This document shows, in pieces, positions 23,041 through 33,296 of a stretch of 64,000 nt of DNA (its first letter is position 1; each line of letters opens with the position of its first letter). The stretch lies in contig OZ038469.1 of the NCBI GenBank assembly GCA_964036295.1, positions 8,634,067 through 8,698,066 on the forward strand, written 5' to 3'. This stretch comes from Plumapathes pennacea (lineage: Eukaryota > Cnidaria > Anthozoa > Antipatharia > Myriopathidae). The notes under the pieces are model-generated. The model was given only the letters and a program-made list of their open reading frames with translations. It was not told the origin of the DNA and did no database searches. The position numbers and the translations under genes are program-made.

Positions 23041-24154
23041 TATAACATAGTCACGATACAAGCCGCGCGCTGATTGGTCGAAAACCGTGGTTTGCTTAAC
23101 AAATAAACCAGCTTCAAGCGTGCTCCGTTCAGAAATAAAGCACGCAGCAAGTGACGAGAGCACGAAAGAAGTGTAGGGAGAAACGCGAGCCGAAGGCGAA
23201 GGCTGGTTTATTTGTTTTATAACATAGAACTTCAAAACTTTCACAATAAAACTGTCTTTATTCATCAAAAATGTTGGAATGCTAACAGCGATGAAAAAAG
23301 ATTCTCCTAAACGGCTCGGCGGTCCGAATTGCCAAGTCAGTACAGTTTCGCTTCAATTTTTCAACCAGGCCGTCTGTTCTATAAAATTAGATAACATCTC
23401 ACAGTAAAGAACTATATTTCCTGTTGAACTTTGGACTACAAGTACATGAAATCATACAGTCGGCAAGTGCATAAAATGCAAATTTGAAGGGAATCAACAA
23501 ATGCTCCAACGGCCGACTCGAAAATTGTGTGAATGAAAACTTACCGATTTCTTGACTCTACCTCGTAGTACAATCATTTGAAGTCCGTCCGAAAATTCTT
23601 CAATCATTTTTTTCAGTCACATCGTCGGAAATTCTTTCTCTTGCATCACTACAAACACGTCTGTTCGTCGGTCTTCGCCGTTCATGTTCAGTGATTGCTC
23701 ACGGCTGATCTTCTTCAACTGAATGATTTGCTCTCTCCTTCCTTGTTGAAGCATTCAACTTCATTCAAACAACCCACTGATGTAATTGTGACTCCCAAAT
23801 ATGCTGTACTTAGGGACAGTGCTTAAACCGAGTCGCTTTCCACGACGCTGACAAGAAACTTGCCGTTCTTCGACATAGAGTTTCCCTCTCTAAACTGTTG
23901 AAGTGCTTTTTGATGAGGTCACGTTCTTTACCGATTCACGGTGAACCGTACTAGCCGGTGCCTTCACTTAAAGCCAAATTTTATCTCGAAGTTGGGCATT
24001 GGTGACTCCATTCTCGCATTATTTTCTCTTTTTTGTCAGAGGATGACGTAAGCGTGGTTTATAACTTATAAACCACGGGTAAGTGTGGTTTATACTCTGG
24101 CAAACCACGGTTTTCGACCAATCGGCGCGCGGCTTGTATCGTGACTATGTTATA
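23041..24154 (-). mobile_element. About 1.1-kb element with 54-bp inverted ends, copy 2
   Basis: The 54 bp at 23041-23094 (tataacatagtcacgatac...) return inverted at 24101-24154. Between them lies, on the minus strand, the same interior as copy 1. No transposase frame is visible. This is the only copy in which both long inverted ends can be seen, so it probably marks the true element borders. Confidence 0.7.
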
Positions 24155-25199
24155 ACAGAGTATAAACCACGCTTACCCGTGGTTTATAAGTTATAAACCA
24201 CGCTTACGTCATCTCCTGGCAAAAAAATTAAAATAATGCGAGAATGGAGCTTTAAGTGAAAGAACACCGGCTAGTACGGCAAGATCAAAGCAATTCACCG
24301 TGAATCGGTAAACGTGACCTCATCAAAAAGCACTTCAACAGATTGGAGAGGAAAATCTATGTCGAAGAACGGCCGCGGCACAAGTTTCTTGTCAGCGTCG
24401 TAAAAAGCGACTCGGTTTATTAGCACTGTCCCTAAGTACAGAATATTTGGGAGTCACAACTACATCCGTGGGTTGTTTGAAGTTGAATGCTTCAACAAGG
24501 AAGGAGAAGGCAAACCATTCAGTTGAAGAAGATCGGCCAACTAAGCAATCACTGAACATGAACGGCGAAGACAGACGAGCAGACGTGTTTGTAGTGATGC
24601 AAGAGAAAGCATTTCCGACAATGTGACTGACAAAAATGATTGAAGAATTTTGTGACAGACTTCAATTGATTGCACTACAAGGTAGAGTCAAGAAATTGGT
24701 AAGTTTTCATTCACACAATTTTCGAGTCGGCCGTTGGAGCCCTTGAAATTTGCATTTTATGCGCTAGCCGACTGTATGATTTCACGTACTTGTAGTCCAA
24801 AGTTCTACGGGAAAACATTTTTTTTACCGTGAGAAGTTGTCTAATTTTATAGAACAGACGAGCTGGTTAAAAAGTTGAAGTGAAACTACACTGACTTGGC
24901 AATTGGGACCGCCGAGCCGTTTAGGAGAATCTGTTTTTTCATAGCATTCCAACATTTTTGATGAATAAAGACAGCTTTTTGTAAAACTGGAGAAGTTCTA
25001 TGTTATAAATCAAATAAACCAGCTTCAAGCGTGCTCCGTTCAGAAATAAAGCACTTAGCAAGTGCCGAGAGCATTCAAGAAGTGGGGAAAAACGCTCGCC
25101 TTCGACCCGCGTTTCTCCCTACACTTCTTTCGTGCTCTCGTCACTTGCTGCGTGCTTTATTTCTGAACGGAGCACGCTTGCAGCTGGTTTATTTGTTAA
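24155..25199 (+). repeat. About 1.1-kb interspersed repeat, copy 3, head lost
   Basis: Lies immediately beside copy 2 in opposite orientation. It starts inside the aaaccacgcttacccgtgg palindrome, lacks the 54-bp head, and ends with atttgttaa as copy 1 does. Copies 2 and 3 thus form an approximate 2.1-kb inverted pair. Confidence 0.7.
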
Positions 25200-25203
25200 A
25201 TAT

Positions 25204-25435
25204 ACTTTTGACTTTAGACGTATAGTAGACATCCTTAGTGTGTATATATACATTATAGACACTTTAGACAGAATAGACATCGGATACTTCGCTCTATACA
25301 CTCTACACACTTTTGACTTTAGACGTATAATAGATATCTATAGTGTATATGTTTACACTTTAGACAGAATAGACATCGGATATTTCGCTTTATACACTTT
25401 TGACTTTAGACGTATAGTAGACATCTACAGTGTAT
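25204..25435 (+). repeat. Short tandem repeat array, about 2.5 units
   Basis: The phrase cttttgactttagacgtat starts at about 25205, 25310 and 25397 (spacings 105 and 87). Each unit contains agaatagacatcgga. The array stays open in one plus-strand frame, but the composition looks like chance. Confidence 0.65.
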
Positions 25436-25823
25436 ATGCACTCGCGAGATTTTTGCTATACACTTTAGACACTTTTGAGTTTAAACGTATATAGTGGATA
25501 TTATGGTGTGGTATTCTGAGTTTAGACAGTGTTGTATATGTATACACATTATACAGTAGTTATATACATGTGTCTATTCTGCATATTCTGCAATACCCAT
25601 CGCCAGAAATTCCAGACATCCGATTTATACTTTATGTAAGCTGACGCAAACGACCAAGCCGTGCCGCGCGTCAATAATGTATAAAGAAATGTATGGGACC
25701 AGATAATAAATTGTGGTTTTCTCCTTATCAAAGCGTGCTTGTAAGAATGTGCAACCGGCCTGTCGAAGAACAAAGCTTACTTTTCACAACAGTGAAAAAC
25801 CTATTTTCCTCCGGTAAAATTCA
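25436..25823. other. Intergenic, no gene recognised
   Basis: AT-rich sequence with no supported feature. Confidence 0.3.
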
Positions 25824-27620
25824 ATGTATACAAATTGCAAAAAAACCGTTTCGATCGATGCCATAAGGGATTACATAGGGAAATGGGAAAAAAGTCGAAA
25901 AGAGTGGCCAGTAGCACTCGGTAAGTTGCATTTTATAGACAAACGCCGAGGTCTGGAAAAAATGTGCAACCGAGATGTTATTAACGAAGAGTTAGGCATT
26001 TCATTCAATACCTCCGTAAGTCCCCCATAAGTCAAATTTGACGTATATATTTTGTGATTGAATTTCTGGCTCACACAATCAGCCGTGGCGAATGCTGTGC
26101 TGTGTTGTCGTATGTCGCAAATCCAGTAAAATGCCCTCACTTTAGAGGTTAATAACTTTGGCCAGAAAGCTCCAAATTAAACGGAAATTGCAGCAAGCGA
26201 AAGCATATTTTCAAGATCCGCCTTCCGCATAGGTGAAATTGCATTGAATGTGGTTGTTTAATTGGAAAAGATACAAAAATATAGCGTGATTGTGTTATTT
26301 CAGCAAAACTCGGCATGCAACTTTGGCGGGAAAACGCGAAGGCGCGCAGGAGCTGACGTCACACCGAAAACCGCTGGAAAAGACCAGAACAATCGGGGAC
26401 TCAAAATGTCTGAAATTTCTGGCCATGCGCGGCTTAGTAATGGAATTAACAGGCAAAAAACCTAATACTCCCCTCGAAATGCCAGTCGGCATGCCCGTCA
26501 AGAAAATATCATCAAGGAGTCAAAACGTCTTCGAATACTTCCTGATAGGATTTTACACCGTCAGGTGTCATAACGGTCGAACACGAGGCAACAGAAAAAT
26601 CCAGACTGAAATATGTCGTTGAGCCGGTCCCCAAAGGACTACTGTATCTGTTGAAAACAAGCCGTGGTACAATTCCAAGGTGTGAAGGTGACACTGTAAT
26701 CTGTGTTTAAATGTTCACACACTGTAAACTGCATAGAAAACAGGATTGAACTGTCTTCGCTTTCCGAAACCGTTTTTGAATAAGCAACACAGCAGCAACA
26801 CAACAAGCAACATTGGAAGCAACAGGGCTGGTACAGGCTCTTCAAGTCAAAGCCAACAGCACAGGCAAAGACAACAGAATATTAGAAGTTTTAATTCAGC
26901 TGGTTATCAACCAAGCAATGTACAAGTTGCCTGTATACAGCCATCCCAAAAGGGACGCACTGGCTATGTGCAAGAAAACAGACAAGTTTCTACCACTGGC
27001 AATAGTGAAACTGCTGTCAGAAATGGTTCAAGAAATGACCCAAATCCTTCAGATGATATTGAGTACTCCCATGGGAATTTGATGAATTTGATGAGAATTT
27101 TGATTTTGATCAATTAGATGAATCTGAGAAAGAAGAACAACAAGTAGCCGAACCAATGGATATGTGGACGGATGATTTTGATGCAATCCCAGATGAAGAG
27201 TTACTTTTCGAAACCAATGTTGATCAAAGTGATTCAAGTGAAGTGAATACTGTTATCAAAGAACCAATCAAAACCTTGAAGATGGAACACTCCTCACAAT
27301 TTACAGGTAACTGTGGGATTGTTAGCACCAGAAACAATTTGGGTAACACTTAAGGACAATCAGCTACATTTAGTCACCATGCCAACATCATGGATTTATC
27401 TTCTTCTACTGGTTTGAAACTAGAATCGCAGGCTTCATTTCATCCAACTGCTGAAGATGAGAGGCTTCTTTCAGGGGCGGTATGTTTAATCCTGGGGCAA
27501 AGAGACCTGCTGTAAAACAAGACGCTTCAATGCAAAGTATATAAATCTTCCTTTGCACAAATTTCCCTAACCATTTTAAAAAAAGAAAATATATAAATGA
27601 CGTAGCAAAGGAATAGAGCA
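25824..27620 (+). other. Possible host-gene exons, unrecognised
   Basis: A plus-strand frame from ATG at 25824 runs to a strong donor-like cggtaagt at 25919, and an acceptor-like ttatttcag lies near 26302. Downstream, frames at 26746-27117 (Ser/Gln/Asn-rich) and 27082-27350 (acidic, with WTDDFDAIPDEELL) look protein-like but lie in different frames without a clear intron between them. This could be a decayed or retro-copied nuclear protein gene. I do not recognise the family, and the region may not be a gene at all. Confidence 0.25.
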
Positions 27621-28560
27621 CGCGTCAGTTATAGAAGCACACGGGAAATTGAATAAACACGAGAGAAGTGTGGAGAAGCAAGGCGCCGCGGATAAGGTAA
27701 GGCAAAGGATAACTTTGCAAATAAAAAAAAAAAAAATAGCAAGAAAAGGAAGTTTCACGCAAGTTGAGGTTAAATTGACGCGTGCGCGTAAAAATGACGT
27801 GGAATCGTCAGCGTTCACCAATCTACGTACTATTTACGTATTATTCACTTCGTATGTACTATCTACTTATCTACGTACTATTCACGTATTATTCGCCAAT
27901 CTACATACTATCATGTATTGTTCACTTTATCTTATAATGAGAATTGGTAGCTTAATCAGCCTTCATCTGAGCTACAGTCTAAAAACGGTAAACAACGCTT
28001 CTGGAGCTAAGGAAAAAAGAGCTACAACCACCAAAGTTGGGCATGTTTATGAATGCTCTATAAAGAAGATAACTGTGATTTCAGAATTGGTTGAAGTCAA
28101 TTTACAAACGTGTGTAATATTTGACCGTTTTGTGCCGATTGCGTTACTTAAAGCCGTTTTGTCACATTGCGTGCTTAGGAACTGTATTCTGCCTTATATC
28201 AGAGCATCATGCAGTGAAACAAGCATGCGATACGTTTTTCAGACCTCGGAGATAATAGTTTTGTTCTTTTTATTAGCCGGTACCGTATTCTCGAGTGAAA
28301 TGAGAGAAGAATTCCAGTGAGCCCAAAACTAAAAAACGAACGTCCAAGTCTTTTATGTTCGAGAAACCATCCTTAAACGCGGGGGCGCACTATAAAAGGC
28401 TCTTAGGAAGATTTTAATGAATATATTAATTGAACGGCAAGATGGCGGTCGCTATTCGAAATGGCTCCTGCTTGATGAACAAATGAGAGCAACTAAATAG
28501 AAAATGTTACTTTATTGGTCAGAATAAATAACGTCATAAATATAGGATCTTACTGGCCAT
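27621..28560. other. Intergenic, no gene supported
   Basis: A 223-residue frame at 27649-28320 exists, but its composition is irregular and it spans a reiterated tctacgtactattcacgtatt stretch (27821-27920), so I do not call it coding. Confidence 0.35.
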
Positions 28561-29652
28561 TAATCCCCGAGCGAAGCGAAGCGAAGTGAGGGTAATAATC
28601 ACGGCGCTAATGCAGCAAATTTGTTTTCTTTGGAGACTTAAATTTCGAGTCGCCATCTCGAAATTTAATGTTCGTCAGTCAGTCAGTCAGTCGGTCTGTC
28701 ATCGGGCGACCTCTAAGGCAATGACGTAATAATAATTATCGATTAGCGTCAAAGCGAGGTCAAAAAGGGTTTGAACGAAGCAACAATTGTACGTAACTGC
28801 GTTTACGAAAATGAATTTGAAAACTGGAAAACTTGACACAGAACGGCCTCGCGAAGCTCGTCTTCAAAAGAGAAGGGAACAGGCACAGGCAAGGCGAAAA
28901 CGTGAAACGATCGAACAGCGCCAAATACGTCTAGAGAAAAGACGACAAACATGTTATAACCGACAGCATCATGAACGGAAGCGTGCCGAAGAAACGGCTC
29001 CGCAAAGGGAACAGCGCTTGAAAGCAAATTGGGAGCTTCAGATGCCGTTTTGTGTTAAACTCAGATACTTATTCAGAAAGGACAAGCAACAAAGGTCAGT
29101 CAGTGAAAATCGAACAATCACAGTGACAAATATATTCTATCCCGTACCTTGTGTAACTCGATCACTTCAAGAATGTATTTTAAAAATCTGTATGCTGATC
29201 ATTTTCCATCAAAGTATTGCTTTAATACGTTTCTGTCACCAGTTTCGGCTACCGTATTTGCTCAAAGCAATCGGAACTTGGAGTCTTGAATGATTTAGTA
29301 AGATGTCTTATTTGTTTCTTTTAAGACTAAGACTGTAACAAATGCTGTAATCAGAGACGCGGTGATTGCAGCGCGAATCTTTCACAAGCCCGTGTATAAT
29401 TTGAAGTAAACAGTTCAAGTTTTGCTTTGATTTTGGGAGAAATCATGCTGTTTTGTCCGGATTCACATACAAAACAATTCGAGCTCACTAAATATGCATG
29501 CCTGAGTCTGGTGCATCTAATCCAGAGTAAAAAAAAAAACCCTAGGAAGCCTAATTAACTGTAATTCCTATGATTTCAAATTTGGAAAATCAGTGTTCCT
29601 TTTTTTCTCGTACTACGGCAGCCGACTAACTTCAAAATTTAAGTATTAAATT
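28561..29652 (+). mobile_element. STPR-bearing element copy D
   Basis: Plus-strand copy beginning taatccccgagcgaagcg, followed by an uninterrupted taataatcacggcgct, so it shows the empty site of the palindrome found in copy A. A gtca run lies near 28676-28699. The STPR ORF follows and the tail ends near 29652, where similarity with copy A stops. Confidence 0.7.
28787..29293 (+). CDS. STPR-type repeat protein of copy D
   Basis: A 168-residue frame with about three 23-residue-type modules (REARLQKRREQAQARRK, then QRQIRLEKRRQ, then ETAPQREQRLKAN) and the CVKLRYLFRKDKQQR tail shared with copies A-C. It is the copy with an unexpanded module set. No enzyme domain is attached; function unknown, probably basic and DNA-binding if expressed. 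Confidence 0.5.
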   Translation: MYVTAFTKMNLKTGKLDTERPREARLQKRREQAQARRKRETIEQRQIRLEKRRQTCYNRQHHERKRAEETAPQREQRLKANWELQMPFCVKLRYLFRKDKQQRSVSENRTITVTNIFYPVPCVTRSLQECILKICMLIIFHQSIALIRFCHQFRLPYLLKAIGTWSLE

Positions 29653-30526
29653 GTCGATATTCTGGAGTTTCTCCATGACCATGATTTGCATCCGAGTGAG
29701 TATGGTTTAGTCAGTCTTCCAAACTACGATTTATTGTTATTACAAACCCCCGAACTTTTAATTTGAGGCTACTATCTAAGTTCCATCCTCATTTGAGTCC
29801 GAACTGAGTCACTAGATATTGCACTGACCAAACCGTGAAATGATTTGCATTTTGTAATTGCGATTTAAAAATAGGCTGCCACGCTGAATCTGTTGCTCTG
29901 CCTATTGCTGACAAACACAACATGAAAAGGTAAAATTGGCGATGCACGGATAAAGTGGATTTTCGGGAACGATTTTGGCTCGCGTTCACCGCACAAGTTT
30001 TGAGAATAGCCGTAAACAAATGTTTGATGGATACCGCTGGGGGATTGCTAATATCTCTGTCGCCGATAAGTATGTAGTCCCGACGAAACTTTCTGTGGCG
30101 ACACGGAATACTTTTGGGAAGATAACAGGGCGAAAACAGAAACCAAAGCTACGGTGAGCTCTAGCCGTAAAACAATGACGCTTTATGCTTTACTCTGTAC
30201 ATGACATCTGTTGCCTCATAAAATTCTTCTGCGTATCGTTCAAGTGTTTCTTTCATTCGATCATGTAGCCTTTGTTTCGCAATGTTCATTAAATACCAGA
30301 AATGAAAATACACCGAAATAATTCTGAGGATTGAGTTTGCAGTCACAAATGGACTGAACACACTGTGAAACAAAACCGCAATAATATTGTAAACATCTCT
30401 CGTGTGACATTCCTCGCTTTCAATGTTATATTCGTTACAGAGCACGAATACTCAAAAGCCTGATAGAAGAAACGTATTGAGTTAATAAAAGAAAAGACTC
30501 TTATTAGAAATAAGAGTCAAGGTCAT
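29653..30526. other. Mostly non-coding; one possible membrane-protein fragment
   Basis: A minus-strand frame at 30161-30445 (94 residues) has a hydrophobic segment followed by a charged helix-like tail, and could be a relic exon of a membrane protein. No family was recognised. The remainder shows nothing. Confidence 0.25.
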
Positions 30527-30671
30527 TTCCCGGTGCTCTGCGAGAAGACAAAATCGACCTAAAAATAATGCTTCCATTGTCGGCTCTAATGGAAAAACTG
30601 GGATATAAACATAACAGCTTAAATTATGGCATGCGAGTGGGGTCTTTCCCGTATGCATAACCGTTGTCAAA
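30527..30671. repeat. Inverted repeat flanking the BEL element, left member
   Basis: About 145 bp matching 51573-51720 in reverse orientation (ataatgcttccat and gtatgcataaccgttgtcaaatg are shared). The pair brackets the BEL/Polinton nest. Confidence 0.75.
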
Positions 30672-30932
30672 TGTAAATTTGATTGAAACCAAAATTTTTG
30701 ACTGATTTTTTAGTATTAACCACTTTGAGCGACGTTATCTCACGCGAAAAATATGCTAATTTCATCAGCAAAAATCGGGTCCTGGTACATGGTTTAGCAA
30801 TTAAAGACTATGTTCATCGGCAAAAGCAATGTTCCTTCTGTGATTCTGTGAAATAAAATTATGGGGTAAATAAAATGGTGAATTTTGAAAACGCCAAGTA
30901 TACATGGTACTTGCACCCAAAATGTGACCTTG

Positions 30933-31101
30933 TGTTGTGGAATTGATGCTGTACTCGTAACGAACTAAACGTTTACAATATGAACTCGATTCTCAATGTG
31001 TTCGATCTTAAACTGACTTTCCGCACGTGATCAGTGCGTGATCATTGCGTAATCAGCGCGTGATCTGGGATGCCTCTAATTAATTCAACTGAACGGAAAC
31101 A
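30933..31101 (-). repeat. 3' LTR of the BEL/Pao retrotransposon
   Basis: Begins tgttgtggaattgatgctg, as does the remnant at 51481, and ends ...ggaaaca just before a pyrimidine run, giving TG...CA borders for a minus-strand element. At about 169 bp it is short for an LTR. Confidence 0.75.
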
Positions 31102-31113
31102 CTCTCCCCCTTG
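31102..31113 (-). other. Polypurine tract of the BEL/Pao element
   Basis: ctctcccccttg on the plus strand is a purine run on the minus strand, directly inside the 3' LTR, where plus-strand DNA priming occurs in LTR elements. Confidence 0.6.
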
Positions 31114-31151
31114 GCTGACAATTGCCTTGTCTGCCAACATGTTCTGAAAGT

Positions 31152-31715
31152 TTAGTTAGGGGTATTTTCCTCTGCGGCATGCTCCACAAACGTTATGGGT
31201 ACTTCAGGTTGACTGGCAGGTTGGTTCTGCTTCTCGGATCTGAGCTCAATGGGAAACAACTTTTGGATAGGTCGTCTCAGCTCCCTTTTCTTCCCAGCAT
31301 TGGTGTTCACTTGCACAACAGCTGCTCGTACCTGTCCATCTCTTCCGGTCAGCAGCCTTGCTACTCTTGCAAGATCCCAATTCAGTCTGGCTTTCTTCTC
31401 GTCTTGCACGCAAACTACGTCTCCTACACTAATGGCAGGTCCTTCTGTCTGCCTTGGACGGTGATGTTCTCGTAGTTCTGTGAGGTACTCTCGTTTCCAC
31501 CTCTTCCAGTAGTGCGACAGGACGGCGTGAATGTACCTTTCGCGTTTGGACACGTTTCCATCATCTTCTGGTAGCACTGCTCTATCGCAAACTGGTACGT
31601 TTGAAGATGAAGACAGTAGTCGACTTCCAGTGACCAAGTGAGATGGGGTCAGTGACTCTCCTCCATCTTCACAGAGGTATGTCAAGGGGCGAGAATTTAG
31701 GACTCCTTCTATCTG
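31152..31715 (-). pseudogene. BEL/Pao integrase, C-terminal part (separated by the Polinton)
   Basis: Minus-strand frame starting at the Polinton edge with TQIEGVLNSRPLTYL and continuing through TPSHLVTGSRLL, a WKRWKREYLTELREHH block and a basic tail. This is the C-terminal region of BEL/Pao integrases, with the DUF5641-like end that binds DNA. Its N-terminal part lies 15 kb away at 46613-47420; the Polinton split a single reading frame. Confidence 0.8.
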
Positions 31716-31973
31716 AGTAGATATAAAGAGCCGGTTCCAGCACAACGACTAACGCGATACCCGAAATCGCGATATTGACTAACGCGATACTCGATATTCC
31801 GACATCGACTAACGCGATTTCATTAGATAATGATGGCCGGTTCCAGAACAACGACTAAGCGATACTCGATATCATGACGTCATAAAAAATTGATTTTTTT
31901 AGTTTAAAGGCTAAACAATTTTAGTTAAATATGACAAATAACGCTATGGAAAACAGAGAGAATATTATGGATG
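31716..31973 (+). repeat. Left terminal inverted repeat of the Polinton
   Basis: Matches 46350-46607 in reverse with a few differences. Internally it holds a duplicated module: GCCGGTTCCAG-A/C-ACAACGACTAA at about 31730 and again at 31833, with gactaacgcgat repeated several times between them. The inner edge includes the start codon and first 14 codons of the ORF at 31931. A TATAAAG lies a few bases from the tip. Confidence 0.88.
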
Positions 31974-32254
31974 TTAAGTCTAAGAAGTGTAATAAAGATT
32001 ACTTTTGTATTCATAAAAAGTTTAAATACATTTGTAAGCTTTGTAAGGGGTCTCAAATTTGCATACATAACAAATGTAAACAAGGTTGTAGGGAATGTTT
32101 TGGAAGTTTGTTTTGCCCGCATGGTAGAAAGAAGTTTTATTGTAGAGATTGTGGAGGTAGAGGTTTTTGCATACATGACAAGCACAAGTATAGCTGCAAG
32201 ATTTGTAAAGAAGAAAGAATGATAAGTAATGAAAATAAAAGTAAAATAAAGTAA
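31931..32254 (+). CDS. Cys/His-repeat zinc-binding-like protein
   Basis: 107 residues. The first 14 residues (MTNNAMENRENIMD) are encoded inside the terminal repeat and are shared with the ORF at the other end. The rest consists of about four repeats of the form C-x-H then about six residues, C-x-x-C, G (for example FCIHKKFKYICKLCKG). This type of short C/H repeat occurs in proteins of large DNA viruses and some protists and is expected to bind zinc. The role in the element is unknown. Confidence 0.65.
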   Translation: MTNNAMENRENIMDVKSKKCNKDYFCIHKKFKYICKLCKGSQICIHNKCKQGCRECFGSLFCPHGRKKFYCRDCGGRGFCIHDKHKYSCKICKEERMISNENKSKIK

Positions 32255-32352
32255 GTAAGACAAATGAAGGCATTATTAATCTTTGAAATTTATAACTAAC
32301 TCAGTTATAAATTTTTTTTACTTAAAGTTTTGTAATTTATAAAGCGAGAACT

Positions 32353-32988
32353 ATGAAAATCGAAGACTTGAAAACTGAAGATTTAAGATTTACTGAATTT
32401 GAGACGAAGAAGAACAAGAAGGGCGAAGAATTTTATATCATGAAAGTTTACAAGGAAAATGCCAACGGAAAAAGTAGACCAATAATTATAGATAAAGAAA
32501 CAACGACTTTAGGTTTAAGAACAGTTTTAGACTATTACGGTAAAATAAATCGCTTATATTTTCCAATAACTTTTATATACACTGATGAAGATTTGAAATG
32601 GATTGACAAGTTTAACGAAATTATTAATTACATAGAAGCACATGTCAAGAAAATAGGTGAGAAAGACGAGGTTGATTTTACTAAGTTTAATCCCTTGAAA
32701 ATTGAGCCGGGCGAGAATCCAGTGATGTTTCTTAAAGTTGGGTATTACAATAAGAGAGTCTTTTGTAATTTCTATGGCCCAGAGAGAAAACGTTTAACTG
32801 CTGATTATATGTTGAACCAGCCTTTTGACGTTGACGTAAAGATAAAGATTGATTCCGTTTTTGTTAACTCAAAAAATGCGTATTTACAGCTTAGTTTAAC
32901 GGAAGCGACTGTTGACCCAGTGTCAAGGTTTAGAAGGATTAGAGAAGTCCCTGAGGAAATTTTACTTAGCGAGGGAGAAGATGAATAA
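32353..32988 (+). CDS. Unrecognised 211-residue Polinton protein
   Basis: A complete frame with an acidic C-terminus (LLSEGEDE). The central part alternates beta-strand-like segments (PVMFLKVGYYNKRVFCNFYG, then VDVKIKIDSVFVNSKNAYLQ), which could be an OB-like or small DNA-binding fold. It lies alone on the plus strand at the left end and faces the 579-residue gene tail to tail, so it is probably transcribed from the left repeat together with the C/H-repeat ORF. A single-strand DNA-binding role is a guess only. Confidence 0.6.
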   Translation: MKIEDLKTEDLRFTEFETKKNKKGEEFYIMKVYKENANGKSRPIIIDKETTTLGLRTVLDYYGKINRLYFPITFIYTDEDLKWIDKFNEIINYIEAHVKKIGEKDEVDFTKFNPLKIEPGENPVMFLKVGYYNKRVFCNFYGPERKRLTADYMLNQPFDVDVKIKIDSVFVNSKNAYLQLSLTEATVDPVSRFRRIREVPEEILLSEGEDE

Positions 32989-33153
32989 TCTTTAAAGACA
33001 AGATTTGCGTTACTAAATAATTCATAACAACTTTGTTATGAATTAAATTTTAGTTTGCGCTAAGGTAAATTTTATGATTCTCAAGTGTCAAACGCGCCCA
33101 GGCAGGTTTTAGAGTATTTTAATCACGAAAATAGAAAACTTGTTAATCATCAA

Positions 33154-33173
33154 GTGTCCGACGCGTCGGACAC
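33154..33173. promoter_or_regulatory. Perfect 20-bp palindrome between convergent genes
   Basis: The sequence around gtgtccgacgcgtcggacac is a perfect palindrome in the 308-bp gap between two convergent genes (ends at 32988 and 33297). A related, imperfect gtgtcaaacgcgc lies at 33086. It could form a cruciform or bind a dimeric protein; function unknown. Confidence 0.5.
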
Positions 33174-33296
33174 CGCTAAATTTAGAATATGTGATTTTTG
33201 AAAATAGGGATCGTGCCCGAACTTGTGTTTCATGGTTTTTTAATTTTTTAAAAATTACGTTGTGATGAGACACGCGTATCTCACTTAAGTGAATAA

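Noticed and set aside
25204..25435. Spaced repeats resembling a CRISPR array
   Set aside because: Only about 2.5 units, unequal spacing (105 and 87), spacers not unique and eukaryotic context; a simple tandem repeat.
27649..28320. A 223-residue plus-strand frame
   Set aside because: Irregular composition, spans a reiterated cgtactattcacg stretch, no domain, no splice logic; looks like chance.
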